DNA of 64,000 nucleotides from Flavobacterium degerlachei (GCF_900106645.1 NZ_FNMV01000004.1:124001-188000), one strand, 5' to 3'; numbered from the stretch's first letter, positions 24,811 to 34,379 are shown. Notes: a model not told the origin generated them from the letters alone. A program made the numbers and translations.

Positions 24811-25674
24811 ATGAGTAATAAAGATATAGCAAAATTGGAAACCAGAATTTATTCAAATAGCAATAAATACAGTATTAGACAATTGCTTCGGGATAGTTTA
24901 AAAGGGTATAAAAGTTCCTTTTATCTGGCTAAACAATTGGCTAAACGTGATATTACATCACAACACCGCCAATCTATTTTTGGGATATTTTGGGTTATAT
25001 TACCAGTCTTGATGAATGCCCTGGTTTGGATATTTTTACAAAGTTCAGGGACAATTAATCTGACAGCCACTGCTATTCCGTATCCTTTATTTGTATTAAT
25101 AGGGACGACAGTTTGGTCCATTTTTGGGGAATGTTTGAACATGCCAATAGGCACAATTAACGGTAACAGAGGAATTATAACTAAGATAAATTTTGAAAAG
25201 GAAGCTCTGATCACCTTGGGGTTTATAAAAATCGGGTTTAATTTATTGATAAAATTGGGGATGATCTTATTTTTTATTCTGTATTTTCAAGTGGTTCCTA
25301 CGGTGTCAATAGTGCTGTTTTTCCCTTTTTTATTACTGATGATGCTTTTTTTTATAAGCGTTGGGATTATCATTTCGCCTATTGGAATTTTATACAATGA
25401 CATTAGCCGATTTATTCCTATAGCCTTACAATTATTAATGTATATTACTCCGGTATTATATGTAGTTCCTAAAAGTGGCTTGATGCAAAAAATCATGAGT
25501 TTGAATCCGTTAAGTTATATTATTACTGACATTAGAAATACGTTAACAGCAATGCCTATTGAAAATGGAATTTTTTGGTTGTTTTTTTTACTGGTTACTT
25601 TGTTTTTAAGTTTAATTGCTATGGTAGTCTATCGGGTGTCGATGCCTATCATAACTGAAAGAATGAGTGCCTAA
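24811..25674 (+). CDS. wzm: Polysaccharide ABC transporter permease (Wzm-like)
   Basis: 287-residue permease of the ABC-2/Wzm type. A cytoplasmic N-terminus with RDITSQHRQSIFGIFWVILPVLMNALVWIFL leads into about six membrane helices. It pairs with the ATPase whose ATG overlaps its TAA by one base. The pair exports a polymer fully assembled on undecaprenyl-PP across the inner membrane. Confidence 0.93.
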   Translation: MSNKDIAKLETRIYSNSNKYSIRQLLRDSLKGYKSSFYLAKQLAKRDITSQHRQSIFGIFWVILPVLMNALVWIFLQSSGTINLTATAIPYPLFVLIGTTVWSIFGECLNMPIGTINGNRGIITKINFEKEALITLGFIKIGFNLLIKLGMILFFILYFQVVPTVSIVLFFPFLLLMMLFFISVGIIISPIGILYNDISRFIPIALQLLMYITPVLYVVPKSGLMQKIMSLNPLSYIITDIRNTLTAMPIENGIFWLFFLLVTLFLSLIAMVVYRVSMPIITERMSA

Positions 25675-26855
25675 TGAAAGGAGAAGTATTGATTAAAGCA
25701 GAAAATGTTTCTAAGAAATTTGCCAAGAGTTTAAAGAAAAGTCTCTATTACGGAGTTTTGGACCTAATAAGTGGGATTACGGGCAAGGATCAAAATAAAA
25801 CTATAAGAGAAGACGAGTTTTGGGCGGTAAAAGATATTAGCTTTGAAGTTAGACGAGGAGAATGTTTAGGTCTTATTGGACATAACGGAGCCGGTAAAAG
25901 CACCTTGCTCAAAATGCTCAACGGTTTAATTGGTCCTGATGAAGGAACCATTACCATCAAAGGGAAAATAGGAGCTTTGATAGAATTGGGAGCAGGGTTT
26001 AACCCTATACTTACAGGTCGCGAAAATATTTATAATAATGCAGCAGTTATTGGTTTTTCGAAACAAGAAATTGAAGCTAAGTTTGAGGCTATTATTGCTT
26101 TTTCAGAACTAGAGGAATTTATAGACATGCCTGTTCAAAATTACAGCTCCGGGATGAAAGTGCGTTTGGGTTTTGCTATCGCGGCGCAAATGGAGCCAGA
26201 TGTTTTGATTATTGATGAAGTTTTGGCAGTGGGGGATTTGGGGTTTGTATTGAAATGTTTTAAGCAAATAGATAAATTAATACCCAATACGGCAATTATT
26301 TTTGTATCGCACTCTATGCCCATGATTTCTAGAATTTGCAGTCAGGTTATTTTACTGGAACGCGGTAGGGTGGATTTTCAAGGTATTGATGTTGCTAAAG
26401 GCGTTAATAAATATTATGGGAAGTTTACGAATAATACGCAAAGTATATTGTTAGATGATAAGGTAATTGAGGATTTTGAATTTAAAATAGAAGCAGATAA
26501 AAACACGATTAATTGGAATGATGATTTTAAATTCACAATTTCATTTGTAAATTTAAAACTTACTAAAATGCCTTACTTTTCCATTTCACTGTTTGATAAA
26601 GAGAATAAACCAATTGCATTAATGTATTATAAAGAAAAATCTATTTTGATAGAGAAGAGGAAGTATTTATTAGATTTTTGTCATAAAAAAATGCAATTAT
26701 CGAGGGGGGTATATTCAATAAATGTAACAGTTAATCAGTCATTTAATAATAATATTATTTATCGGATAAATAATGTGCAGCAATTATTTGTTGATTCTGA
26801 AATTGAAGATCTTCCAACATTTTTATTAGAAACTTATTTAACTAAACTAAATTGA
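25674..26855 (+). CDS. wzt: Polysaccharide ABC transporter ATPase with C-terminal Wzt-like domain
   Basis: 393 residues. The N-terminal ATPase has Walker A GHNGAGKST (69-77), signature YSSGMKVRLGFA (about 156-167), Walker B VLIIDEVLAVGD and the switch His in FVSHSM. The C-terminal ~140 residues (from about 255) are beta-rich and match the Wzt C-terminal carbohydrate-binding type, which in E. coli O8/O9a recognises the capped end of the polymer. The gene overlaps the permease by one base. The following FkbM methyltransferase could supply the cap. Confidence 0.93.
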   Translation: MKGEVLIKAENVSKKFAKSLKKSLYYGVLDLISGITGKDQNKTIREDEFWAVKDISFEVRRGECLGLIGHNGAGKSTLLKMLNGLIGPDEGTITIKGKIGALIELGAGFNPILTGRENIYNNAAVIGFSKQEIEAKFEAIIAFSELEEFIDMPVQNYSSGMKVRLGFAIAAQMEPDVLIIDEVLAVGDLGFVLKCFKQIDKLIPNTAIIFVSHSMPMISRICSQVILLERGRVDFQGIDVAKGVNKYYGKFTNNTQSILLDDKVIEDFEFKIEADKNTINWNDDFKFTISFVNLKLTKMPYFSISLFDKENKPIALMYYKEKSILIEKRKYLLDFCHKKMQLSRGVYSINVTVNQSFNNNIIYRINNVQQLFVDSEIEDLPTFLLETYLTKLN

Positions 26856-26895
26856 TTTTTATTTGTAAGTGGTATGAATCGAATGAAATTGTAGT

Positions 26896-27735
26896 ATGAA
26901 AAATTATCTTAAAAAATATATTCCAAACAAATTACTTTATACCTTAAAAAACAATATAAATAGGTATAAGTTGCTTAGAAAAAAAATGCGTAGCCAAAAG
27001 ATGAAAACAAAATTATTCCTTGCAGGTTTGTATTTTATAATATTTAAAAGAACATATGATAATCAAGGGGTAAAAATTCATGTTCCATTTTATCTAACAG
27101 ATTTTAAATTTAGAGAAAGATTTATATTGAATCAATATGAGGTAGAAGAAGCAAAATATCTTGATGAATATTTACCAAATGATGCAAAAGTTTTAGAGTT
27201 AGGAGGTTGTATAGGTTATGTTTCTTGTTTGATAAATAAAATATTAACAGATAAAACTCAACAAGTCACATTAGAAGCAAATCCTAAATTAATCAGTTGG
27301 ATCAAGAAAAACAGGGATCAAAACAGTTGTTCTTATTTTGTAGAAAATTCTATTATTTCACATAAAAAAGAAAATATATTTTATTTTCATAATTTGATCG
27401 TAGGAGGAAGTACTAAAAGAAAAACAGCCAATAAAATTACAGTAAAAGGGGTTGATATAGATTTTTTGAAAGAAAAATACAATATAGAATTTGATACTCT
27501 GGTAATGGATATTGAAGGAGGTGAATTAGATTTAATTAAAAACTTTAAAGAAAGTCTTTCCAATTTTAAAAGGATATTTCTTGAAGTACATCCATTTGCA
27601 AATATTTTAACTGAAGAGGAAGCAAAAACATGTGAAAACATTTTAGAAAGTATTGGATTTTACTTATTACTGAGAGATGGTAATTTTCAAATATGGAATA
27701 AAAAATCAACACACAATATTGTACAAAATTATTGA
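26896..27735 (+). CDS. FkbM family methyltransferase
   Basis: 279-residue SAM-dependent methyltransferase. SAM-binding motif I is VLELGGCIGYVS (99-110), and the FkbM-type LVMDIEGGELDLIKNF lies near 195-210. FkbM enzymes O-methylate sugars. A basic, lysine-rich N-terminus precedes the domain. It lies 40 bp after wzt in the same direction. The target is not known; a terminal methyl cap on the ABC-exported glycan is one possibility. Confidence 0.87.
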   Translation: MKNYLKKYIPNKLLYTLKNNINRYKLLRKKMRSQKMKTKLFLAGLYFIIFKRTYDNQGVKIHVPFYLTDFKFRERFILNQYEVEEAKYLDEYLPNDAKVLELGGCIGYVSCLINKILTDKTQQVTLEANPKLISWIKKNRDQNSCSYFVENSIISHKKENIFYFHNLIVGGSTKRKTANKITVKGVDIDFLKEKYNIEFDTLVMDIEGGELDLIKNFKESLSNFKRIFLEVHPFANILTEEEAKTCENILESIGFYLLLRDGNFQIWNKKSTHNIVQNY

Positions 27736-27800
27736 AAGGATGAATAGTGGCTCTGAAATTAAAGTAATCTTATTTTTGTCCAAATTAATTTAAACAGCTG

Positions 27801-28715
27801 ATGTTAAAAGATTGTATCGTAGTTTTAGGTTCAGGTAAAAGCATTTTAGATTTATCTCCTGAAGAACGAAATTTACTGAATGACTGTGAAATCAAAATAG
27901 CTATCAATAAATTTGCAGGTTTTTATGAAAAAGCTGAAATTGAACCAACAGATATTTATTTTGTCGATAATTATGATTCTTCGTCAAAAATGATGTTGAA
28001 TTATATTTTCAAGCTATTTTGTAATAAGTATTTAAAGAGTAAAACTTTTATAGTTTCAATAGATCATAAAGGATTCTTATTTAGAAATCATTTTTTGCAT
28101 ATAGTATATAAAGAGTTTAATTATAAAAAAGAATATCTCTTTCGGTTTTTAGTCAAATTTGGTCGGTTTTTTTTGAAAAAGGTAAGTGTAAATCAATTCA
28201 ATAAATTTCATTTATGGTTAAGTCAATCATTGATAACTTATCCGGATTATAGCTATTCTGTTTTGCCAAAAAAGTCAAAAATCCATTATATAATAACTCA
28301 AGATTGTATAACAAAAGGTAATAAATGGTCAAAATCATTGGAGGAACCGCTTTATCATTTTAAAGGAAGTTTTTCAACTGTTTTAAATTATATTTCTATT
28401 TGTTATCCTAAGAAGATTATTTTATTAGCTGGAGTTGATTTTAATTCATCGGATTATTTTTTTGAAGAGGAGCTAGAAAAACTAGATTTTGACACTAAAG
28501 ATTGGACTTATGATATCAAAAAAAGTCATAATAAGCATTTTAGTATTATTGAAACAGAGGGTTTGAAAATGGATGATGAACTTCCTTTTATGCTTTCTGA
28601 ATTAGAGAAATCAAATAACAAAGTGTATTCCTTGAATAAATATTCATATTTAGTCGAACAAAAGTATATTGATTATATTAGTTTGAATGATGTTAACATG
28701 ATAAAGAGACCTTAA
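27801..28715 (+). CDS. Putative glycosyltransferase, sialyltransferase/DUF115-like
   Basis: 304-residue protein I cannot place firmly. It opens IVVLGSGKSILDLSPEER, then IKIAINKF and IYFVDNYD. Later it has GSFSTVLNYISICYPKKIILLAGVDFN, followed by an acidic stretch. This order (G-x-G-x-S nucleotide loop, asparagine-containing strand, then 'xxLxGxDF') resembles GT42 sialyltransferases such as Cst-II and the related DUF115 proteins. A donor CMP-nonulosonate is probably made by the NeuA/NeuB genes at 41.4-43.4 kb. Very AT-rich, like its downstream neighbour. The function is inference. Confidence 0.55.
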   Translation: MLKDCIVVLGSGKSILDLSPEERNLLNDCEIKIAINKFAGFYEKAEIEPTDIYFVDNYDSSSKMMLNYIFKLFCNKYLKSKTFIVSIDHKGFLFRNHFLHIVYKEFNYKKEYLFRFLVKFGRFFLKKVSVNQFNKFHLWLSQSLITYPDYSYSVLPKKSKIHYIITQDCITKGNKWSKSLEEPLYHFKGSFSTVLNYISICYPKKIILLAGVDFNSSDYFFEEELEKLDFDTKDWTYDIKKSHNKHFSIIETEGLKMDDELPFMLSELEKSNNKVYSLNKYSYLVEQKYIDYISLNDVNMIKRP

Positions 28716-28806
28716 ACATTACTAATAATTCATAAACAAAATGAAATTAAAGTAATGTTTAAGAATGTTAATTAAGTAATAAAAATATTAGTTTTAAAAT
28801 ATTAAA

Positions 28807-29820
28807 ATGAAATTAGCCTTTACTATTTGCTCTAATAATTATTTAGCTCAGGCTAAAGTTTTAGGTGATACATTGTTAAAACATAATGCAGGTTATAAAT
28901 TTGCCATTGTTTTATGTGATAAATTTTCAGATAAAATTGATTATTCAATTTTTAAAAATTTTGAGATTATAGAAATTGATAGTATTGGTGTTAGAGGATT
29001 TAATGAATTGGTTTATAATTATAACATTATTGAGCTAAATACTTATATTAAACCTTTTGTAATTCGTTTTTTATTTAATAAATATCAAACCGATTTTTTA
29101 TTTTATTTAGACCCAGATATTTGTATTTATGATTCACTTGAAAAAATTGAAAGATATTTTGTAAAAGATGAAATTCTTATTACACCACATATTTTAAAAC
29201 CAATTCCTTTTGATGATAAAATTCCCTCAGAAAACTTATTTCTAAATTTTGGGATTTATAATTTAGGATTTATTGGATTAAAAAATACTAAGCAAGTTGA
29301 TGATCTTTTGAGTTGGTGGGAAGATAAAACATATAACGCATGTTATGATAAAGTTTATTTGGGATTATTCGTAGACCAATTATGGATAAATCACGTGCCT
29401 ATTTTTTTTAAAAAAGTTAAAATTATTAAAGATTATGGAGTTAATTATGGTCCTTGGAATTTTCATGAAAGGCAATTAGTATCTGAACGAGTATTTGAAA
29501 ATGAGGATGAATTAATATTTCTTCACTTTAGCAATTTTAATTTTGAAAATATTTTTTCTTTTACGAAAGGATATAATAGATTTGAAATCAAGTCAAATAA
29601 TTATTTAGTTGCATTGTATAATGAATATAAGGAGAAAGTCAGTTTTAGTAATTTTTCATTATTTTCTACTGTTAAATCACATTACTCAATTCTTAAAGAA
29701 GAATATTTAGAGAGTCTGTTACAGGAATATGAACAAAAGGACAAAGGAAAAATCAGAAATAAGAAAATAAAAAATTTCATAAAACAATTTATCCCTCCTG
29801 TCTTACTAAAATTTAAATAA
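28807..29820 (+). CDS. Glycosyltransferase family 8-like protein
   Basis: 337 residues with a GT-A fold. The start, MKLAFTICSNNYLAQAKVLGDTLLKHN, and the metal-binding DPD motif (102-104, FLFYLDPDICIYDS) match GT8-like transferases common in Bacteroidota. The gene lies in an extremely AT-rich stretch, 91 bp after the previous gene and directly joined to the next GT2. The sugar transferred is unknown. Confidence 0.82.
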   Translation: MKLAFTICSNNYLAQAKVLGDTLLKHNAGYKFAIVLCDKFSDKIDYSIFKNFEIIEIDSIGVRGFNELVYNYNIIELNTYIKPFVIRFLFNKYQTDFLFYLDPDICIYDSLEKIERYFVKDEILITPHILKPIPFDDKIPSENLFLNFGIYNLGFIGLKNTKQVDDLLSWWEDKTYNACYDKVYLGLFVDQLWINHVPIFFKKVKIIKDYGVNYGPWNFHERQLVSERVFENEDELIFLHFSNFNFENIFSFTKGYNRFEIKSNNYLVALYNEYKEKVSFSNFSLFSTVKSHYSILKEEYLESLLQEYEQKDKGKIRNKKIKNFIKQFIPPVLLKFK

Positions 29821-30597
29821 ATGAAATTATCTATCATTACTATCAATTACAACAATCTCGAGGGCTTAAGAAAAACCGTGGAGAGTGTTGTCAGTCAAAC
29901 ATGGCAAGAATTTGAGTATATTGTCATTGATGGAGGTTCAACGGATGGCAGTTTGACTTATATTGAAAGTCGGAGCGATAAAATCAATTATTGGGTTAGT
30001 AAACCAGATAAAGGAGTTTATAATGCCATGAACAAAGGGATTGAAAAAGCATCAGGTGATTATTTACTTTTTTTGAATAGTGGAGATCATTTATATAGTC
30101 AAGATGTATTGAAACAAAATCATCTACATTTAAGAGATAAAGATTTAGTGTATTTTGATCTTCAAGTAATGGGGCCAACAAAAAATTTTATTAAAAAATA
30201 CCCAGAGAAGCTTTCGCTTTCCTATTTCATGAAAGATAGTTTGCCTCATCCCGCAACATTCATTAAGAAAAAAGCATTTTATAGGACTAATTTATATGAT
30301 GAAAGCCTTAAAATAGTTTCAGATTGGAAGTTTTTTATGGATGGAGTTTGTAAGTATAGTTTTTCATACTCTAGAATTAACAATACACTTTCTACCTTTT
30401 ACCTTGATGGAGTTAGTTCATTAAAATCAAATCAGGGTTTGATTATACAAGAAAAAGAAAAAGTTCTAAAACAAGATTATAATTTTTTTTTAAAAGAGAT
30501 TAATAATCATAAACTGAACAAACAAAAAATTGAAAATTTAAGGAAATCGATATTCATTAGGGTTTTAGTAAGATTAGGAATAGTAAATAAGTTTTAA
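29821..30597 (+). CDS. Glycosyltransferase family 2 (WcaA-like)
   Basis: 258-residue GT2 of the short branch with KLSIITINYNNLEGLRKTV, IDGGSTDGS, and SKPDKGVYNAMNKGI (the region that binds the donor), then FLNSGDHLY in the DxD position. First of an unbroken series of GT2 genes. Its stop overlaps the next start (TAATG). Confidence 0.92.
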   Translation: MKLSIITINYNNLEGLRKTVESVVSQTWQEFEYIVIDGGSTDGSLTYIESRSDKINYWVSKPDKGVYNAMNKGIEKASGDYLLFLNSGDHLYSQDVLKQNHLHLRDKDLVYFDLQVMGPTKNFIKKYPEKLSLSYFMKDSLPHPATFIKKKAFYRTNLYDESLKIVSDWKFFMDGVCKYSFSYSRINNTLSTFYLDGVSSLKSNQGLIIQEKEKVLKQDYNFFLKEINNHKLNKQKIENLRKSIFIRVLVRLGIVNKF

Positions 30598-31439
30598 TGA
30601 CAAATAAAGTTTCCATTATTGTTCCTTGCTACGATCAAGCTCAATATTTGAATGAGTGTTTGCAATCTGTTTTAGAGCAATCCTATGCTCATTGGGAATG
30701 TATTGTTGTCAATGATGGTAGTCCAGACGATATGGAAACTTTGGCTAAGTCTTGGCTAGATAAAGATACTCGATTTAAATATGTTTATCAAGAAAATGGA
30801 GGATTGTCAAGTGCTCGAAACTGTGGAATTAGTCATGCTTCGGGGGAATTTATATTGCCTTTAGATGCAGATGATAAAATATCGAAAGAATATGTTTCTC
30901 TAGCTATTAAAGCTTTTGTAGAAGATGATTCCTTAAAAGTAGTTTACTGTAAAGCTGAGAAATTTGGCGTGGAAACTGGAATTTGGGAGTTAGCTCCTTT
31001 TTCTCTTTTTAATTTAAGTCGCGAAAACATGATTTTTTGTTCGGCTTTGTTCCAAAAAAACGATTGGGAACAGGTAGGAGGTTATGATCCTAATATGAAG
31101 TGCGGTTGTGAAGATTGGGAGTTTTGGATTGCCCTATTGAAAAATGGTGGGAATGTAAAACAACTGAATGAAGTAGGGTTTTATTATAGAACTAAAACAA
31201 TCTCCATGATAAAAGAAGTAGGGAACAAGCAATATGATTATCTGTTTTCATACTTAAGTGTAAAGCATGCTGACTTTTTTGTGAATTATTTTGGTTCTTT
31301 TTTTGCTTTAGAGGCAAAGATTACAAAAGCTAAGAAAATAGAACAAACTAAATTAAACAGTCAAAAGTTCGTTATAGATGTTTTTTGTCAACGATTCTTT
31401 GGCTTTACGATTTTTGGACTTTATAAAAAAGAGTTGTAA
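30597..31439 (+). CDS. Glycosyltransferase family 2
   Basis: 280-residue GT2: KVSIIVPCYDQAQYLNECLQS, VNDGSPDD, PLDADDKIS (DxD), and the acceptor-side GGYDPNMKCGCEDWEFWIALL. This last block is very similar to the GT2 at 34380, indicating a paralogue pair. It is followed by a truncated GT2 remnant. Confidence 0.92.
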   Translation: MTNKVSIIVPCYDQAQYLNECLQSVLEQSYAHWECIVVNDGSPDDMETLAKSWLDKDTRFKYVYQENGGLSSARNCGISHASGEFILPLDADDKISKEYVSLAIKAFVEDDSLKVVYCKAEKFGVETGIWELAPFSLFNLSRENMIFCSALFQKNDWEQVGGYDPNMKCGCEDWEFWIALLKNGGNVKQLNEVGFYYRTKTISMIKEVGNKQYDYLFSYLSVKHADFFVNYFGSFFALEAKITKAKKIEQTKLNSQKFVIDVFCQRFFGFTIFGLYKKEL

Positions 31440-31441
31440 TT

Positions 31442-31531
31442 ATGTTAGCTATTGTAATCCCTTATTATAAACGTTCTTTTTTTGAAGAAGCTTTGCAGTC
31501 TTTGGTTAAATAAAACAATAAATACACTTTT
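31442..31531 (+). pseudogene. Truncated start of a GT2 gene
   Basis: An ATG opens a 23-codon frame, MLAIVIPYYKRSFFEEALQS and LVK, then TAA (31511-31513). It aligns with the start of the intact GT2 at 32532, 57 of 72 bases identical by eye. The TAA falls on a CAA (Gln) codon of the intact gene, and similarity goes on for about six codons after it. The rest of the gene is missing. It is too diverged to be a recent duplication. The GT10 gene lies between the remnant and the intact homologue. Confidence 0.82.
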
Positions 31532-31579
31532 TAAAGCAAAGTTTTATTTTAATGATGAACAATACAAGAGAGTGGGGAA

Positions 31580-32530
31580 ATGAAGAATATTAGAGTGAAT
31601 TTTGTTGATTTTTGGCCTGGATTTAAAAAGGAGAATAATTATTTTTATAATTTATTGGTTCAGGAATATGATGTGATTATTGATGACGAACCTGATTTTT
31701 TATTTTATTCCTGTTTTGGGAACGAATACATCCATTATAATTGTACACGTATTTTTTATACACCTGAAAACAGGAGGCCCGATTATTTAGCTTGTGATTA
31801 TGCTTTTTCATTTGACTATACTTCACGTAAAAATCATTTTCGATTGCCCTATTATTCTACAGTAATTGATAAAAATAATTATATTAATAAATTAAATTCC
31901 CCCTTATCTAAGGAAAGAGCAACTGCTACTTGGAAGAAAAAAACAAAATTTTGTTGCATTTTGGTTTCGAATCCTAAAGCAAAAAAAAGATTGGATTTTT
32001 TTGCTAAACTATCCAAAATTAAAAGAGTTGATTCGGCAGGGAGAATATTAAATAATATTGGTATAGAAGTCTACGATAAACTTGAATTTATACAAGACTA
32101 TAAATTTGTTATCGCTTTTGAAAATAGTAGTTATAAAGGCTATACGACTGAAAAAATATTAGATCCCATTTATAAAGATTGTATTCCAATCTATTGGGGC
32201 GATCCTTTAGTTACTAATGATTTTAATGAAAATAGATTTCTAAATTATGCCGACTTTTTGTCAGAAGAAGCATTGATTGAAAGAATCATTGAAATAGATC
32301 AAAATGATGCTTTAGGTATTGAAATTATTCAACAAGCTCCATTTTCAGTTAATAAAATCCCTCATGAGTTAGAACATAAGAAAGTTTTGGTATTTTTGGA
32401 CGTTATCTTTAATTCGAATTGTAAACCAGTTGCTAAACAACATTGGAGGTATCTGCATCGTATGAAGTTTCATTACAGCCAAACCCAAAAAAAGGTTGTT
32501 AGAAAGTTAATTAATATTTTAAAGTTATAG
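31580..32530 (+). CDS. GT10 alpha-1,3-fucosyltransferase-like protein
   Basis: 316-residue GT10. The conserved signature is VIAFENSSYKGYTTEKILDP (about 177-196), then CIPIYWGDP (201-209). The N-terminal half has the short FWPGF and FYTPENRRPDYLACDYAFSF segments seen in bacterial fucosyltransferases of the Helicobacter FucT type. It needs GDP-fucose, for which no synthesis genes are in the window. It sits between a GT2 remnant and the intact GT2 homologue of that remnant, so it looks like an inserted gene. Confidence 0.92.
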   Translation: MKNIRVNFVDFWPGFKKENNYFYNLLVQEYDVIIDDEPDFLFYSCFGNEYIHYNCTRIFYTPENRRPDYLACDYAFSFDYTSRKNHFRLPYYSTVIDKNNYINKLNSPLSKERATATWKKKTKFCCILVSNPKAKKRLDFFAKLSKIKRVDSAGRILNNIGIEVYDKLEFIQDYKFVIAFENSSYKGYTTEKILDPIYKDCIPIYWGDPLVTNDFNENRFLNYADFLSEEALIERIIEIDQNDALGIEIIQQAPFSVNKIPHELEHKKVLVFLDVIFNSNCKPVAKQHWRYLHRMKFHYSQTQKKVVRKLINILKL

Positions 32531-32531
32531 T

Positions 32532-33443
32532 TTGTTAGCCATTGTAATCCCTTATTATAAAATTTCCTTTTTTGAAGATTGTATGCAGTCATTAGCAAAC
32601 CAATCTGATAAACGATTCAAAGTGTATATAGGAGATGATGCCAGTCTAGAAAATCCTTCTGCAATAATTGAAAAGTATCAGGGGAAACTGGATTTAGTCT
32701 ACCATCGTTTTGAGACAAATTTAGGAGGCACATCATTAGTGCAACAATGGAATCGTTGTATTGCGTTGTCAAGTGATGAAGAATGGTTGATGATTTTAGG
32801 GGATGATGATTATATAGATAAAAATGTCGTAGCTGCTTTTTATGCACAACTTGAAGAGGTATGTGAGTTAAATATTAAAGTAATTCGTTTTGCAACTCGT
32901 GTTCACGAATTAGACGGGACTTATTCTAAAATTTACACGCATCAGAAGGTTGAAAAAAGCACGGATTTTTTCTACAATAAGTTTTTTAATCGTTCTAGAG
33001 GATCCTTGTCTGAGCAAATATTTAGTAGAGAAGCTTATTTGAAACATAAATTTAGAGATTTTCCTTTGGCATGGGGTTCAGATAATTTTGCTTGGTTGGA
33101 TTTCACCAATTTTGGTGATATCTATACTATTAATGAGGCTGTTGTTTATTTTAGAATTTCTACAGAAAATATTTCAAGAAAAGGATATAAAGATGAAATA
33201 AAAAATGAAGCTAGGTATCTTTATTTTACTTTAATAATTGAAAACTTTTTACTTAAGTTTAAAAAAGAACAACGTCTAAAATTATTGTTCTATTATGAGC
33301 AATTAATTTATAATTTGGATAAAGCATCTATTTATTTCTGGACGCTAATGTGTATGAAATTTTTAAGTGAATTAGAATTTATTCAAGTCATTAAATTTAC
33401 AAGGAGAGTATTAATTTATCAATTTAAAAAATGGAATTCTTAG
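32532..33443 (+). CDS. Glycosyltransferase family 2
   Basis: 303-residue GT2: LAIVIPYYKISFFEDCMQS, IGDDASLENPS, ILGDDDYID in the DxD position. The start is TTG at 32532, one base after the previous stop; the upstream remnant has ATG at the same place. The homology to the remnant covers the first ~30 codons. It overlaps the next gene by 13 bp. Confidence 0.9.
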   Translation: MLAIVIPYYKISFFEDCMQSLANQSDKRFKVYIGDDASLENPSAIIEKYQGKLDLVYHRFETNLGGTSLVQQWNRCIALSSDEEWLMILGDDDYIDKNVVAAFYAQLEEVCELNIKVIRFATRVHELDGTYSKIYTHQKVEKSTDFFYNKFFNRSRGSLSEQIFSREAYLKHKFRDFPLAWGSDNFAWLDFTNFGDIYTINEAVVYFRISTENISRKGYKDEIKNEARYLYFTLIIENFLLKFKKEQRLKLLFYYEQLIYNLDKASIYFWTLMCMKFLSELEFIQVIKFTRRVLIYQFKKWNS

Positions 33444-34375
33444 TTTCAATTATTATTCCTACTTACAATCGGGCTCATTTAATAGGGGAGACTTTAGATT
33501 CGATTATAGGACAAACCTATTCTAATTGGGAATGTATAGTGGTAGACGATGGTTCTTCAGATAATACTAATGAAATACTAAATTTTTATTGTAATAAAGA
33601 TAAGAGAATTAGTTATATTCAACGACCTGATAATAGGGTTAAAGGAGCTAATACTTGTAGAAATTACGGTTTTGAATTGAGTAAAGGAAAATATGTTAAT
33701 TGGTTTGATAGTGATGATATCATGCTGCCAGAACATATTTTGGTTTTAGTAACTACATTAGAGAAAAGAAATGTAGATTTTGTGGTAGGAGATAGTGTGG
33801 ATTTCAAAGAAGGAATTGAAGAAAAAATTCAATCTTATACTTTTGACAGAAGTAAAAATGAGATGACACCTTTTTTATTTGCTACTCATCAAATTGGTTG
33901 GATAACAGACGATTTCTTAGGGAAAAGAGAAATGTTACTAAGGGTTTTATTTAATGAGACACTTAGTGCTAATCAAGAATATAATTATTTTATTAGATTG
34001 TTGCATTATAAATTTAAAGGTGTTTTTGTGAATCAAATTTTGTCATGGAGACGATTACATTCACAATCTATAACAACAAGGAAAATCGAAAATAAACAAA
34101 TTTATTTCAAAGTAATTTGTGACATAAAGTATCAAACCGCTCAAGATTTAGTCACTTATAATAATCATGAATTGATTAGATGGTTTTTGTCAGGTTACAT
34201 GAAAAATGCATTTGAAATGGCAGTTTTAAAACAAACGATTCCTTATAAAATGGAAGCCTTTAAGTTAATTTGTAGGTATTTTTCAGTTTTTAAAGGAGTG
34301 GCTTATATTGTTGCTTTACTTTTGGCTCGATATAGTAAAAAAGGTTATGTAATAATGAAATATGCAAGAAGCTAA
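33431..34375 (+). CDS. Glycosyltransferase family 2
   Basis: 314-residue GT2: LVSIIIPTYNRAHLIGETLDS, VDDGSSDN and WFDSDDIMLPEH (DxD). Paralogous to the GT2s at 34380 and 35216 in this array. A hydrophobic C-terminal segment (YIVALLLARY) may anchor it to the membrane. Confidence 0.91.
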   Translation: MEFLVSIIIPTYNRAHLIGETLDSIIGQTYSNWECIVVDDGSSDNTNEILNFYCNKDKRISYIQRPDNRVKGANTCRNYGFELSKGKYVNWFDSDDIMLPEHILVLVTTLEKRNVDFVVGDSVDFKEGIEEKIQSYTFDRSKNEMTPFLFATHQIGWITDDFLGKREMLLRVLFNETLSANQEYNYFIRLLHYKFKGVFVNQILSWRRLHSQSITTRKIENKQIYFKVICDIKYQTAQDLVTYNNHELIRWFLSGYMKNAFEMAVLKQTIPYKMEAFKLICRYFSVFKGVAYIVALLLARYSKKGYVIMKYARS

Positions 34376-34379
34376 ACAA

